Notes under the pieces: model-generated
Told to the model about the DNA's origin: nothing
The model's database searches: none
What the model saw: only the letters and a program-made list of their open reading frames with translations
Translations under genes and position numbers: made by a program
Shown here: positions 44,311-55,678 of the stretch, piece after piece
Layout: each line of letters begins with the position of its first letter
How positions within the stretch are numbered: position 1 is the first letter of the stretch
NCBI GenBank assembly: GCA_015039365.1
Contig: WION01000077.1
Span: forward strand, 62,001-126,000
Origin: Amanita rubescens
Taxonomy: Eukaryota; Basidiomycota; Agaricomycetes; Agaricales; Amanitaceae
Length of the DNA stretch: 64,000 nucleotides
Reading direction: 5' to 3'

Positions 44311-46011
44311 AAATACGTGCAAACTACTGATGCGGTCGTATCCAATACTGTCGTAAACCGCCATTACCGTATTACTGTACGGGACGTAATGTAGCGTAAT
44401 CGTAAAATAATTGTCTACGGAAAAGTTATGTACAAATAAAAGCTTTCGTTGCCTGCCTTTCAAGATTCCGAATATAAGTGCGTTGACGGACGCGTAGCTT
44501 ATGTTTTACGAGCATCAGTTTACGAATGGTTTCTGGTTTCAATGAGGCACGTCTGATAGAAATTGTGTCACGGGACTCAAGTACTCACGGCCCAACAGCA
44601 GAACCTAATTTGAGTTTAGCAGGTGATATATATGTAGAGTATCTGTGACATATAACCGGATAAACGAACCTGGAATACTCATAATGTCACGCGCCAGCTG
44701 CGCGAGATTTGGATACTGATTCACATTGCTTTTCCATCAAGCAACAGGATTGCAAGATTGTTTCCCAAAACCTAGAGGGGGGAGAAGCACTGCGTGACAT
44801 TGTTGTCGATGAGGCATAGATCGCAAAGAAATCAAATGGCGCCACAAGTTTACATATCGTCGGCATGTCTCATGGCTTCCGAGTCTCCGTTTTGCGATCT
44901 CAAATAAAGATGAAGCACCAAGGCCAATACCGTTAATCATTGTGTCATTTCCCAGGCAGGCGATGCTTCTGGGAACTGGCCGTTCATTTCAAGTGTGCGA
45001 AAAGGAAACTCCTGTGAAAGCGTTGACGATCCTGCGCGCGCGCAGACGTTTGGATCATTACTGAACGTACTAACTAAGCTACCTTGTCCGATAAGGGCCT
45101 GACCCACGTTGGTTTACTGGCTCGTTCCACAAGGTAGACGCTCACATTAGTTCCATCATACCCATCATACTACAAACTTGCTTCAGTGCTCTCGCTGTTC
45201 TTGTGAAGTAGGATTTTTTTGCACCGCGTAGAAACTATCAATCATTTGTTGAAGTGATGAAGGTTCTGCTATGGATCAGGTCCCAATGGTCAAGGACTCA
45301 AGGTAGGTCGCAAGAGGATGCTTCGCCCATTCTTTAGGGAGTTACGTGACTACCTCCTACCAAAAAATATTCGAGAGTGGGCTGGAACCAGATTTTCCAA
45401 ACGTTCAAGCTGTGCTTGACATGAGTCACACATTGATCCTGCATCTTGCTACTCTGGTGAGCGTGCAAGTTCCTTTACTGCGCTCTTACTATCTCAGGTA
45501 GACCATGGGTGTGACCAAAGTGCTTGCCTCCGCGATCCCCGCGCACAATCAATTTTCACCTTCCTAATCCTGATCGGCTGAACACGAGCATCCAGAAGGC
45601 GATGAATAGAAGCCTAGGAGTGGAATTGAATTAGCTCTCTGAGCCTCAATACAAGTTTCGGACAAGGTCTGACGTCAGATTGCTGATTGGAGTGGTAAAC
45701 GCGAACTTTTAAAGACACTTGGAATATCTTGATTACTCGAGGCGTGACATATCGAGTCATCGAACAGTCGTCTCAGTGTTTGTTTTGGTCTCGCTAGGAT
45801 CAGGTGCTGCAATATCTCGTGGTCCCGTACGAGATGTACTGGGGCAGCGCTTGTAATACAATCCTCCACGAAAGGAGTAATGTTCCAGGAATGGTGGCGA
45901 TGCTTGCCATAACAAAAATACTCCACCAAAGGTGGCGTTTCTAATGCAGCGTTTCGTGAACGCATAAACGATGGCGGTGCTTGTAACGCAAAGAAGGTTC
46001 CGTCACTGAAC
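44311..46011. other. Long stretch without a clear gene; repeated motif
   Basis: No gene family recognised in 1.7 kb. At 44.33-44.41 kb there are repeated CGTAA/TTACG words. From 45.84 kb on, a motif GGCGGTGCTTGTAATACA recurs about five times in variants. Confidence 0.45.
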
Positions 46012-46031
46012 ATGGCGGTGCGTGTAATGCA
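45845..46031 (+). repeat. Repeated GGCGGTGCTTGTAAT motif upstream of C2H2 gene
   Basis: Best copies at 45845-45861 (GCAGCGCTTGTAATACA), 45973-45991 (GGCGGTGCTTGTAACGCAA) and 46013-46031 (GGCGGTGCGTGTAATGCAA); weaker ones near 45891 and 45931. The last covers the first possible ATG of the next gene. An almost perfect copy is found at 53119-53136. Confidence 0.6.
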
Positions 46032-46888
46032 ATCATATTCTTCAAATCCACACGCCATTCAACAGCAGTATCCATTCTATGATCGTCAGACGTATAAAAG
46101 CCGTACTTCACCTAGCAGACATCGCTTAGGCCCTATCAGCCGGATAACTTCTTTACCTATGGAATTGTATGTGGATGCGTTATGCTCCACCGCGATATAC
46201 TCACCCGTCCTTACTAGTCCAATACGCGCCATGGAAAGTGACACGTGTGCTACCTGCAGTGAACGGTTTTGCCCCGTGCACAACCGGGGAAGCGTCCCCG
46301 ACCCCGATATTCTTACAGGCGAGGACTTGTCAATAAGTCGACATGGGGTCGAAGGACCGTCGTGTCTCGACTCGAGATCCAACAACTTCTCGGGTGAGTG
46401 TGCCTCCTTTGTTTTTTTCGGATTCCCATTTAGCCACCACCGGCTACGACCTTTCCGAAATTGGTAACCAGGCTGCAGCCGGAACAGACACCACCTTGTG
46501 CCCGAGTGCCGTTGAACCATATGCGCCGGCCCCACTTCCGCCGTCTCCGCAGAGGATCGTCCCTTTGACGACTCAGCACGTTGTGAGCTACGCTGTTCGC
46601 GAGGCGGCGTACAGGAGGTGGAGAAGACCGCTTTCGCACTTTTGTACCGACTGCGATGCTAGTTGCTCATCTTCGCACAACCTCCGGTGTTTGTATCTAT
46701 TCAATGATTATCGTTTCTTCCGACTGACATTGAAACACGTAGATCATTACGATAGCAAGCACAAAGGCGAACTGAATCATCCCTGCAAGTACCGAGAACT
46801 GGGCTGTAAGTTTCGTGCAGCGGCGCCCAGAACTGCGACGCGTCACAGTAGAACTTGTAAATATAATTCAATGACGATTGAACGGTAA
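46012..46888 (+). CDS. C2H2-like zinc-finger protein
   Basis: About 280 residues in two exons around a 40-nt GTGAGT...TTTAG intron at about 46394. A Cys-rich part CATCSERFCPVH, a Pro-rich linker, then a C-terminal finger region: SHFCTDCDASCSSSHNL, HVDHYDSKHKGELNHPCKYR, ELGCKFRAAAPRTATRHSRT. Possibly a transcription factor. The start at 46012 lies inside the repeated motif, so a downstream ATG (46210, MESDTCATC) is equally possible. Confidence 0.65.
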
Positions 46889-47080
46889 CGTGGCGGCAGT
46901 ACCTGTATGGAGGTCCTTTTGAAAAGTGTCATGGTTATAATAAATTAAATAAACGAGTGGCTACTATAATGTGTACGGTACATGACAATGATTCAATGAG
47001 TACTGAAAACACAGCTAACAACTCTCTTAATGCATTAGATAAATAGTTTGACCTCCGAATCGAACAAGCATATCTGCTTT

Positions 47081-48894
47081 TCAAGGCTCGTACACCACCA
47101 GGAAGGACGGCCGTATCGCATCGTTGGTGTAAACGACGAGCTCGTCGTAGTTAAGACTTCCGCCTTTTTCCGCGAGAACCTGCCCGCTTTGTCAGCGAAA
47201 GATGAGAGGGAACAAACACAGACATACAGAGTCATAACCACTTGGCGGAGCTGTCATCGACGTGCTATCATGCAGCATTTTACATCCTTTGCCAACGACG
47301 ACCTTATTGAGGAGGATGGCTTTCAATTGCGAGTTGCAACTCGAAGCATTTCGGGAATAGTCGTTGGACCTGGGTCATGCTCGTGAGTAAAAAACAGCCT
47401 GAAACGACCGCATGTTACTCACTTTGACGACGTGGATGAAGTATAGATGCCTTTGCCGAACCTAGCACATGGTCTTAGTTTAACCCGTGGAAATTAACTA
47501 GGCCAAGGCTTTACCTTCCCCACCCTGTCTTCTTCCCGAAGAGACTTAGATCAAAAGACGATTTGACAATGCAACAAAGAGAACAAGTCGGGGACGAGCA
47601 AAACTGCGTTTGGCCCTTGTCACCAAGGGTGCATTCACGAGTTGTGCCGTGCCAGCGTCGATTCTCATTTCCAGCCGACCTGCCCGTGGCAACAAATTGC
47701 CCCCGGACCTCCACCGCATTTCTATCATATCCATCTCAGGTATCATTCAATCGTCAAAACGTAAATCGGCTTACCGATACGTGTTATAGGCAGTCAGACT
47801 CGTCTGAGAACCCATAATCTTGTACACGTGTTTCACGGGTGGACATGTCGATCCATGCCTCCATGATGACTTGAATTGATCGGCAACTGTTACGCGTTTT
47901 TAATGTCATTCCGGTTATCAAAACAATGTGCATACCGCTCTTGAAAGTGCTGTGTCCTTGAGGCACCTCTAGGATCGACGGAGCATTGTTCTCTGCATCA
48001 TCTGTGCAAGTTTGGCTACAGAAGTGGGAATTGGCCATCTTCGGTGCTTGTCGGCACATCAAGCAAATATTCTCCCCCAAACTGGATTCGCTATCAGTCT
48101 TTTTTTATCTGTCATATTAGGAAAAGGTCTAACGTCTTGTGGGCCAGCGAGCAATATTCGCCAATGGAACCCTTTGACGAACTAGCGTGCACTGGTTTCG
48201 TACAACCTGGCGCTTGACACGTTCCTCCTAGCCAAGGACCCGGTTAGAAATGGAGGACAAGTTTGACCCTGGCACCTACCCTTTGATCCAGATTTCTTGT
48301 ACCTGGCGCTGTTTGCACAGGCCTTGCTGCAATACGGATGCGTTTGAACACCATCGTGGTACTTGGGACGCGTATGACAGAACTGCCATATTCCTAGTTA
48401 AACTCAGAACCGTAAAAACAGGGACAACGGCGTACATCGCAGTTCGATGAGTTACTCGAACTGGAGGTGGTGCTATTCGACGAAGTTGATCCTCCAGAGG
48501 ACTTTGCCTTCGTCGCGCATGTTCTACCACAATACAAGTGTATCTTTGAACCGTCAGCGTACTTGGGACGGAGGTGGCAGTACTGTCAGTTGAAGGTCAG
48601 CAAAGACTTGGCTCGAAGTCCGCAATCACTCACATCGCATAGATTGGAGTTTGACTTTGGTGGTGGACTGCCTGCAGCCATTGCACTATTTGCTTTGTGA
48701 TTTGAGGTGGTATTCGACTGCGAACCGGGAATATTCACAGGTGCCGATGAAGATTGTTTCGTGGTGTGTGAAGAAGATTGCGTTGCGGCGGACGGGTTAA
48801 GAGGTCCTCCATTGGTGGCCGACTTCTGTGGCGCAGAGTTACTTGGTGCCACAGCTTGTAAAAGAGACAAAGCCATCGGGATAGCTGAGGCCAT
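47081..48894 (-). CDS. PARP-like ADP-ribosyltransferase with Cys-rich fingers (A)
   Basis: Leftward gene from ATG at 48894 (MASAIPMALSLLQ) with many introns. N-terminus is Ser/Asn-rich and then shows an array of Cys-rich fingers: LCDVSDCGLRAK, YCHLRPKYADGSKIHLYCGR (ends RTC), a second RPKYHDGVQTHPYCSKAC, CQAPGCTKPVHASSSKG with EYCSLAH, and CLMCRQAPKMANSHFCSQTC. The PARP-like catalytic domain follows: FKSSWRHG, VYKIMGSQTSLTAYNTYR, RRWHGTTRECTLGD, FCSSPTCSLCCIVKSSFDL, FGKGIYTSSTSSK and LNYDELVVYTNDAIRPSFLV. His, Tyr and Glu of the H-Y-E triad can be assigned (WHGT, GIYT, DELVVY). Expected reaction: transfer of ADP-ribose from NAD+. Target unknown. Confidence 0.78.
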
Positions 48895-49115
48895 TTCTGA
48901 GGCTCACCGGGAGCGGGTTGAACGAAAATAGATCTACGGTGGACAATGGCCATCAACGTACTTATACACGACTCATTGTGTGTCAATTACATGCGGCTTA
49001 CGACATGCTGCGGCCTATACACAGCAACTTCTACATCATGGTTTACACGAGGCATGATCCGTCCAAGGATATCTAGTCCCAGCGCGCGCAAGTTTCGACC
49101 ACGAAACCCTTTGTT

Positions 49116-50364
49116 ATGTCTTCACTGGTGAAATCCGTCGTTCACTGGGGCCCCAACCCCAGAGCTAGCATGATGCCGGCGCTGGCGCCTGACCTTTGTG
49201 AGGTAAGTTCGCTGTCGTCATCTTCTACGGACTACAGTGGCTCAAAGAAAGCCCCAGATCTGCGGGAAGAAGCCGAAATATGTCGAGAATGGCTTTAAAC
49301 ATCCGTTTTGCGGTCGGACTTGTGCACGAGTGGCGCAGTCTTTGTTACCCAACAATGGCCAATGCCTGCTTACCGGATGCCGTGCCGCCGGACGAGCTAC
49401 GTTGGGTAACTTCTGCTGTGACGCGCATGGTAGGTGTGTGGCCTCCCTGATAATCATTTTAATTCGTAAATCTTGTTCTGATGAAACATGATCAGGGAGG
49501 CCGTTCGTCTTGGGCAAGTAGCGGGTTGTGAAACTTGCAAGGCACAACCCCGTGGTAGTACCGGAACCCTGTGTACTGTTTGTGAGCGCCGTGCGCGAGC
49601 GGCACCTCCGAAACTTCGACAGCTTAACCCAGATGGATCGACTTTCAAAAACAGTTCGTCAATTTCTTTTACGGTTTGGCTTATTACGTAATAACGGTGC
49701 CTTTTTTCCCCAGTCCGAGCCCAGTTCCGGAGCGAATGGGAAGTTATCCCGATGCTCCCCACCGTTGACAAGGTGTATGAGGTTCATCATTCTCGTGACA
49801 TCTTAGCGAGCCACGATCAATACAAGTCATTACTCTTTCACGTTCGTTCACGAACGTTGCTGACTATTTTCTCACAGGCAAGACAATCCTGACAAGATCC
49901 TGATTCGCACTTTCCATGCTGCGCAATGCATTTGTGACATGGGAACAAAGGAATCTGCCTTATGCAATCTCAAGTCATGTGGAACATGTTGCGTAGTGAA
50001 ATCGAGCTTCAGAGAATTTACTTTTGGAGAACGACATAATGTTGGCCGGTATGTCACCAATCGTCGTTCTTTCATCGTATTGAAAGACTTGCAGATTTGG
50101 GAAGGGTATCTACGTGTATCGGGATCCTAGCCTTGCCGATCAATATGCAACATCATGCACCACATCTCCATATCGTGTCGTCATTGCATGCGATACCCTG
50201 GTTGATCAAAGCCAGTGTGTGCGAAGTGACGAGGTAAGAGTTTCTTTCACTCAGCATCTTGAGGAACATCCCTAAATCTGTCTTAGGCTAATGATAGGGA
50301 ATCAATTTTCATCGACAACGCGGACGCTGTATTGCCAGTCTATTTGATTATGTATCGTAAGTGA
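49116..50364 (+). CDS. PARP-like protein with Cys-rich fingers (B)
   Basis: Rightward gene, start ATG at 49116. Fingers: ICGKKPKYVENGFKHPFCGR ending RTC, CLLTGCRAAGRATLGNFCCD ending AH, and CETCKAQPRGSTGTLCTVC. Catalytic-type domain: FRSEWEVIPMLPTVDKVYEV, HHSRDILASHDQYR, ILIRTFHAAQCICDMG, LCNLKSCGTCCVVKSSFREF, FGKGIYVYRDPSLADQYA, and at the end ESIFIDNADAVLPVYLIMY. His, Tyr and Glu positions are kept, but the NAD-binding His is followed by AA instead of the usual GT, so activity may be altered. Starts 222 bp from the start of gene A, divergent, so the two share an upstream region. Confidence 0.75.
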
Positions 50365-50440
50365 TGTATGTAAAGGATATCAAAGGTCGTGTAGATATAG
50401 TAGTATGTATAATATTATTGGGTTAAAGTGTGATTGTTGT

Positions 50441-51453
50441 TCATGAGGCCAGAGGAGTCTTAAATAGTCTAGTAAATAGTGACTTGCGTGGAGGCTGCCC
50501 GTAGACCATGAGGTAAGCGGGCCGAATGGCCTCGTTGGAGTAAACCACCGTCTCTTCGTAGTTCAGGTCGGCGCCTGGTTCCCCGAAAACCTGCAGAGAA
50601 AAAAATTGAATACGGGCTAAATTCATTAGATGTATAACCGTACAGAGTGATATCCTGAAGGGGGTTCCATCATGCCAGTGGCATTATGAAGTCGTTTATA
50701 GGGCTTCCCAACGACAACTCGATTGACGAGCAAAACACGGAATGCGGCGTTTTTAGACGTGTTCGTTGAATAATCGTCTGCTTCTGAATCAAATGTTAGG
50801 ACCGTGATCTTCCTCAAAGAAACGAACCCATACTCACTTGATGAACAAGCAGTAACGTATATTCCTGAACCAAACCTCCTAAATTTGTTCTTCAGACCTG
50901 CGGAGAATCGGTTGGAAGGACAAAATATCGTACGATGAGCCTACTTACCACATTTGCCGACATCGAACGAATTCCGAATAACGTTGCATACGAGGCAATC
51001 GGTTAGGTTGCACAAGAAGACGCTGTTGTTGTCTTCCCCAAGCAAGCAGCCGCGCGTTGTTCCGTGAAAGAGCAATTGCTCGTTTCCGTTTGATTTCGTG
51101 AAAAAATTGAAAAAGAATGTTCCAGCCACCTTTGTTCTATGAATTATCGTCAGAAAGTGGCCAAAAGTGCAACATCCTTACTCACCGGTACTGTCCATAC
51201 TGCTCCAGGCTCTCTCCGGAAAATAGGATCTTAAATATAGCCTGAACGGGAGGCTTTTCTTTATCAGGGTGCTTCCAGCCGTCCAAGAATTGTTGTTCTA
51301 CTGCAATAAGTGAATAACTGTTGGTCAAGGCACCGAACAACAATGCTTACATTGTTTAAATACTGGGTCAGAATGTGGGATAGGCAGAAGCCGGTTCAAT
51401 TTGCCTTTACTGCGGTTTTCGGGATTGGTGAAGCAGAATTCGTCATCAGACAT
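50441..51453 (-). CDS. PARP-like ADP-ribosyltransferase without fingers (C)
   Basis: Leftward gene of about 250-300 residues, start ATG at 51453 (MSDDEFCFTNPENRSKGK). Only the catalytic domain is present: FLDGWKHPDKEKPPVQAIFK, LFSGESLEQYGQYR, QLLFHGTTRGCLLGED, FLCNLTDCLVCNVIRNSFDV, FRRFGSGIYVTACSSS, NAAFRVLLVNRVVVGKPYK and GADLNYEETVVYSNEAIRPA. H-Y-E assigned to FHGT, GIYV and the second Glu of YEETVVY. Convergent with gene B (77 bp between stops) and divergent from the NADAR gene. The missing finger array separates it from A and B. Confidence 0.8.
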
Positions 51454-51641
51454 CTCTAGCAAATACGGGGATCGTGGCTCTCGAGGCCGGGAGATTGTTA
51501 ATATAGCCACCCCATGGTGTCCTGCCGTTCAGGCCCTGGCGGCACTGCCATACGCGAGGCCGCATCAGAATGAACACGCGTTGATCTCGTGGCTTGCAAG
51601 ATCGAAGGTTAGGACAATAATCCCTTGCATTTCTGATCTTT

Positions 51642-53011
51642 ATGAAACAAGGACCCGTTAAATTGGCAGAGAAAGAAAAGGGTAAGGATTTCTTACTGAT
51701 TGTTGAGATTCAGAATGATGTTGATTCGCTACATCCCACGGTCTTGATCTCTGCAAAACCTCATGCTCTCACCAGAAATGCGTTTGCATCGTGGCGAGAG
51801 AAGCTATGCTTTCAGTTTCAGAGACTTCAGCCTACAGGTGCTTTGATACTGCGCACATTTACAAATACGTCAAGACAACGAGGCATCGATAAGCTGTATC
51901 CGATTTTATATCAAACCAACTTGAGGACGAACTCGAACAAGTTTTGCACCATGCAGAGGAGAAGGACGATCACAATCAAGACATCGCCGGCTAGCACGAC
52001 ATCATCATTGCCACTCTCGCCCACAATTCCAAGGAAAAACGGACCAGTGCAATATCGTATTGAAGAGCGTACTCGCACCGTATACGTTACTTCGGACGAA
52101 GATCCAACGAAATGGGATCAACAGAGTATCACCAATATCCTCAGAGTTACAGAAATCCCTGAAGCCGATGAAGAGGATTCACCACACTGTCGTTATCCCA
52201 TTAAGCGTAGCTCTTCGCAGCCTCTAGAGTCTCATACTCCTGCAGACAAGCCAAAATCTTCGGCTTCATCACCCGATTCGAAGGATTCCCCTCGAATAAC
52301 AAATAGGTCTCAGCGGCGTGAGATCAAGAGTCTCCAATTCCCGTCGCCACACGCAGCGCCTCCCTCTCCGATACGAATGTCAGCCCAACGCTCGTACGAG
52401 AGGCAGAAAGTCCTGTTCTATCACAAACAGGATCCATATTACGGCTTTACCAACTTTTCGTCACACCCTGTTGTTTATAAAGGCAAAAGGTATCCGACGA
52501 GCGAGCACCTTTTCCAATCTTTTAAAGTAAGTGTCATGTGTTTAATGAGATTCAGGAAGTCATATTTTTCTTAGTTTCACGATCACCGGCCTGGCCTAGC
52601 GGAACATATTCGAACTTGTTCAGAACGCCCAAGTGCGGCGTTTTCGGAGGCTCGGCGGTTTCAACCAGAAGTTCGTCCAGACTGGCTAAATATTAACATT
52701 CAGAAGGTGAGGTATCATCTGAAGCAAGAAATAAACTATTTCTCAATGGCAATGTATAGATGGAGGAAGCACTTTGGCACAAATTCACTCAACACGCAGA
52801 TTTGAAAGCCGAATTATTGTCGACGGGCAATGCCGAACTTATCGAGGTAAGCAAACGCGGTTAGCCGAGTCATTTAATCAGAACAATGGTAATCTCGACT
52901 GCGCAGGCATCAGACAAAGACGCGTTCTGGGGCTGGGGGGCTGATCAACGTGGCCGAAACGAGCTCGGGAAGGCGCTTGAAAGATTGAGGGCACGATTGC
53001 ATGAAGCATGA
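51642..53011 (+). CDS. NADAR-domain protein (ADP-ribose/N-glycosidase family)
   Basis: NADAR (YbiA/DUF1768) proteins act on ADP-ribose-type or riboflavin-precursor N-glycosidic bonds; some members remove ADP-ribose from modified guanosine. Four exons. The domain begins after a disordered Ser/Pro/Thr-rich part: VLFYHKQDPYYGFTNFSSHP, GKRYPTSEHLFQSFK with the conserved E-H, then HDHRPGLAEHIRTC, RRFQPEVRPDWLNINIQK, MEEALWHKFTQHADLKAELL, STGNAELIEAS, DKDAFWGWGADQRGRNELGK. All hallmark blocks are present and in order, so it is probably active. The frame is open from 51642, but the ATG at 51951 (MQRRRTITIKTS) is a likely start as well. Lies between PARP-like gene C and finger gene E. Confidence 0.85.
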
Positions 53012-53118
53012 TACATTCATTGATCAGTGGCCTCGTTGCTTTGTTCCGTTCCATGCTTTGATCAGATACTGTAGTGCTGTCGACACGTGTATTTTTGGTG
53101 GTCCTCACCTGGAGTGAG

Positions 53119-53136
53119 GGCGGTGCTTGTAATACA
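53119..53136 (+). promoter_or_regulatory. Conserved upstream motif
   Basis: GGCGGTGCTTGTAATACA, 100 bp before the ATG of gene E; matches copies at 45.85-46.03 kb at the other end of the cluster. Confidence 0.5.
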
Positions 53137-53235
53137 TATTTTATTGGAAGTCACAAAAACGTGGTGGCCATACACATCTCGTATTAAAGAGAGGTTGAAG
53201 ACGCCGCCTTCTTCATCTCAACTTACAGTATCATC

Positions 53236-54220
53236 ATGGCAACTCGTGGACCCATTGTTCAGACCCAAGTACCCGGACAACTTTGCGACGTAGGCATTCG
53301 CACAGATCATTAATCCTCGCATGTTTTCTTATCTGTTTGTCAGCTCTGCCACCAGAAGCCCAAGTTCTCAAATCATCAATATTGTTCAAAGACGTGTGCT
53401 ACCCAAGCATCTGCGTTATGCAAGGTATGTGGTATTACTTGTCCCGGTTTCCCGTTCGTGAAGCTAACGATAATCGCAGCATTGCCTGAAGAAGCCCAAA
53501 TTCCAGAACTTTGACTATTGCGGCAAGAACTGTGCAGCGCTGGCAGCTGCCAGTGGCGCTGTCCGACCACAAGCGGGCGTTGTGGTGAATCCTGTCCAAC
53601 AACAGGTACCTGCAACCAAGGCGGTTGCGAACAACCCAAAGACAAATCCATCAAAGTTTAACCCTATACAAGTAGCCAGTAAGTAAACCGATCACAATCA
53701 TCTAGAAGCGGACCTCATGTGTGTAACTTTGAAAATAGAACTAGTTGCGCAGCATATGCCTCAGATGTCGAGTTCCACGAATGCGGCTCCTGCAGTGCCC
53801 GCGACCCAACCTGCAGGTCAGGCAGTTGCCGGTGCTGCACCTCCCCCAGCTGCGCAGAATAATAACCCTTTCATGAACCTCACCAATCAGCAGCAACCGT
53901 CGCAACCGATTGCTCCAAACGGAACTTCGGCACAAGCCCCAGTCGGCACGCCGCCTCTGCAATGCCTCATCCCTGGTTGTGGAAAGCCCGTCCATGTCGA
54001 TACACAAGGGAACACGACGAGCGACTATTGCTCTAGGAAGCACCGAGAGTGAGTCTTTTTGTACATGTTGCGAATTGCGGAGAATGACACGCTTGTGAAC
54101 AGGGAGGCAGTTGCAATTGGTTTGGCATCACCATGCATTATGTGCTTGGCTTTGCCACAGAGTGATATCGATTACTTCTGCGGCAAGGCTTGCAGAGACG
54201 AAGCCTTGAACAAGGTTTAA
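53236..54220 (+). CDS. Cys-rich finger protein related to PARP N-termini (E)
   Basis: Four or more exons. Starts MATRGPIVQTQVPGQLCD; next exon CHQKPKFSNHQYCSKTCATQ; next HCLKKPKFQNFDYCGKNCAA; then a long Gln/Pro/Ala-rich linker; then CLIPGCGKPVHVDTQGNTTS with DYCSRKH, and CIMCLALPQSDIDYFCGKAC, ending DEALNKV. The fingers match those of PARP-like genes A and B in type and order (C-x2-C...YC-x3-C, and CxxxxCGKPVH...YCS...H), but no catalytic domain follows. It may be a truncated duplicate, or a partner or competitor using the same finger module. Function unknown. Confidence 0.75.
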
Positions 54221-54422
54221 TGTTTGACTCGGCTACGCACTACACTAGAGTATACATCTAAGTAAGGCACGACTTGTATTTATTAGTCCACATCGAGTGT
54301 CGTAATTATATGTGTTTACAATGTATCGTATTATCGAGCAATAGCTAAGAATACAGAGTTCTACTTGTACATTTAATTGAAACATATAGGGGCATACGTG
54401 TGTTGTAGTACAGGGAGCCAGC

Positions 54423-55311
54423 TCATTGGAATCCTTTACGGCGTAGAATTTTCGAAATGACTTTTCTAACGCCTAGAATCTTGCTGTCAGATGCGGAAAT
54501 GATAATGTTCACACGGGACGTACGTTTCACCGGGAAGATATAAGAAGGAAGGTAGCAGGTCTGGGCACTAATATGACAACCGCTATCGTGCGTTGTATCA
54601 AAATCGGAGTGGGGTTCGAACCTGCCCAGGCCAAAAATAAGCAGATGAAACACGGCAACGAACATGCTTACGTGTCCGTCATATTGTGTATATGCAAGTG
54701 ACTTGTTAGAGCCCTGACGTCCCGTAGCCTATCGTTGCACCCGGGGCGCGTGCAGTGAATGCCCTTCTCTTCCTCAGACTCACGGTTCCTCATGAACTTA
54801 GCAGCTTCTTCATGCTTTGCACTTGGTTAGAGGTGGATGCAATCGAGTAGGAGCAACATACTGCATCCAAGAGTGCACCATGAGAAGATGGCGTGTACCT
54901 GACTCTTAGGTCTTGCTCAACAAGACACGTGTAACTTGTTGGAGTATAAGTTTCAGATGATGCGGAAAGGGTTGAGCTTGTTTCAGCCGACTTGGAGCCA
55001 TCCAGAGATTTGGGCACAAAGGGTAGACTAGCAGGGGATAGGTCTGTTGCCAGCCACGCCAGGCTCTCACGCATAGACGGTCGAGCGCTACTTCTGGAAT
55101 ACAGGGATCCTGTCGATTCTGACCTAGTAAGATCCCAACTATCAACGCGAGTTTCAGATGTGAACAAGGCATCACTGTAGCTCCTTCGAGAAGAGGGAAG
55201 GTAGATCGCATATCGTTTCGGGTTGGAAAGGCCTCCCGGGGGCAGGACTTGCTCCAGCTTCTCAAGAACGAATTGGAGAAATGAGTCCTCGCTAATGCCA
55301 CCGGCAGACAT
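54423..55311 (-). CDS. C2H2 zinc-finger protein, unknown
   Basis: Leftward, ATG at 55311 (MSAGGISEDSFLQFVLEKLE). A short amphipathic N-terminal segment is followed by a Ser-rich region. After a 47-nt intron the chain continues HEEAAKFMRNRESEEEKG and a C2H2 finger, HCTRPGCNDRLRDVRALTSH ending LHIH (C-x4-C-x12-H-x3-H). A last exon gives GCHISAQTCYLPSYIFPVKR and ends basic (RKVISKILRRKGFQ). Role not recognised. Confidence 0.6.
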
Positions 55312-55678
55312 GGTAGGATGAGAGGAGTACCTGACACAGAGGGAAGATATATATTCATCTTGGTGGACGCCAAAGAGTTTTTAAATAGGCCACACAGCCT
55401 GGGCCACAGCTGAAAGCGCACTTCTCTCCATTGTGTCCGGAACCAGCAGTTAAGCAACGAGGTTGAGGCGCGCACTGTCGCCGCGTGCACATGTAATCCG
55501 CGCGCCATCCAAGCTTTCCCGATCGTTTTCATGTCTTGTTTCAGTCTAAATGGCAGACCCAGCGCCCCCCGAGGTAGTAAGTGACCTTCGAACCGAGGTC
55601 CATTATAAGGCCACCTTCAATTATGGACCGCTTGAACAATGAATGTGACAAGTGTGACTGACACCAGTGATCGGCATA

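Noticed and set aside
45675..46058. Possible leftward gene of 127 codons
   Set aside because: It lies over the repeated GGCGGTGCTTGTAAT motif and shows no domain; overlaps the C2H2 gene start.
54600..54640. tRNA-like T-loop (GGTTCGAACC) on the minus strand
   Set aside because: The T-stem does not pair beyond two bases and no D-arm or anticodon arm is found upstream; it lies in a zinc-finger gene.
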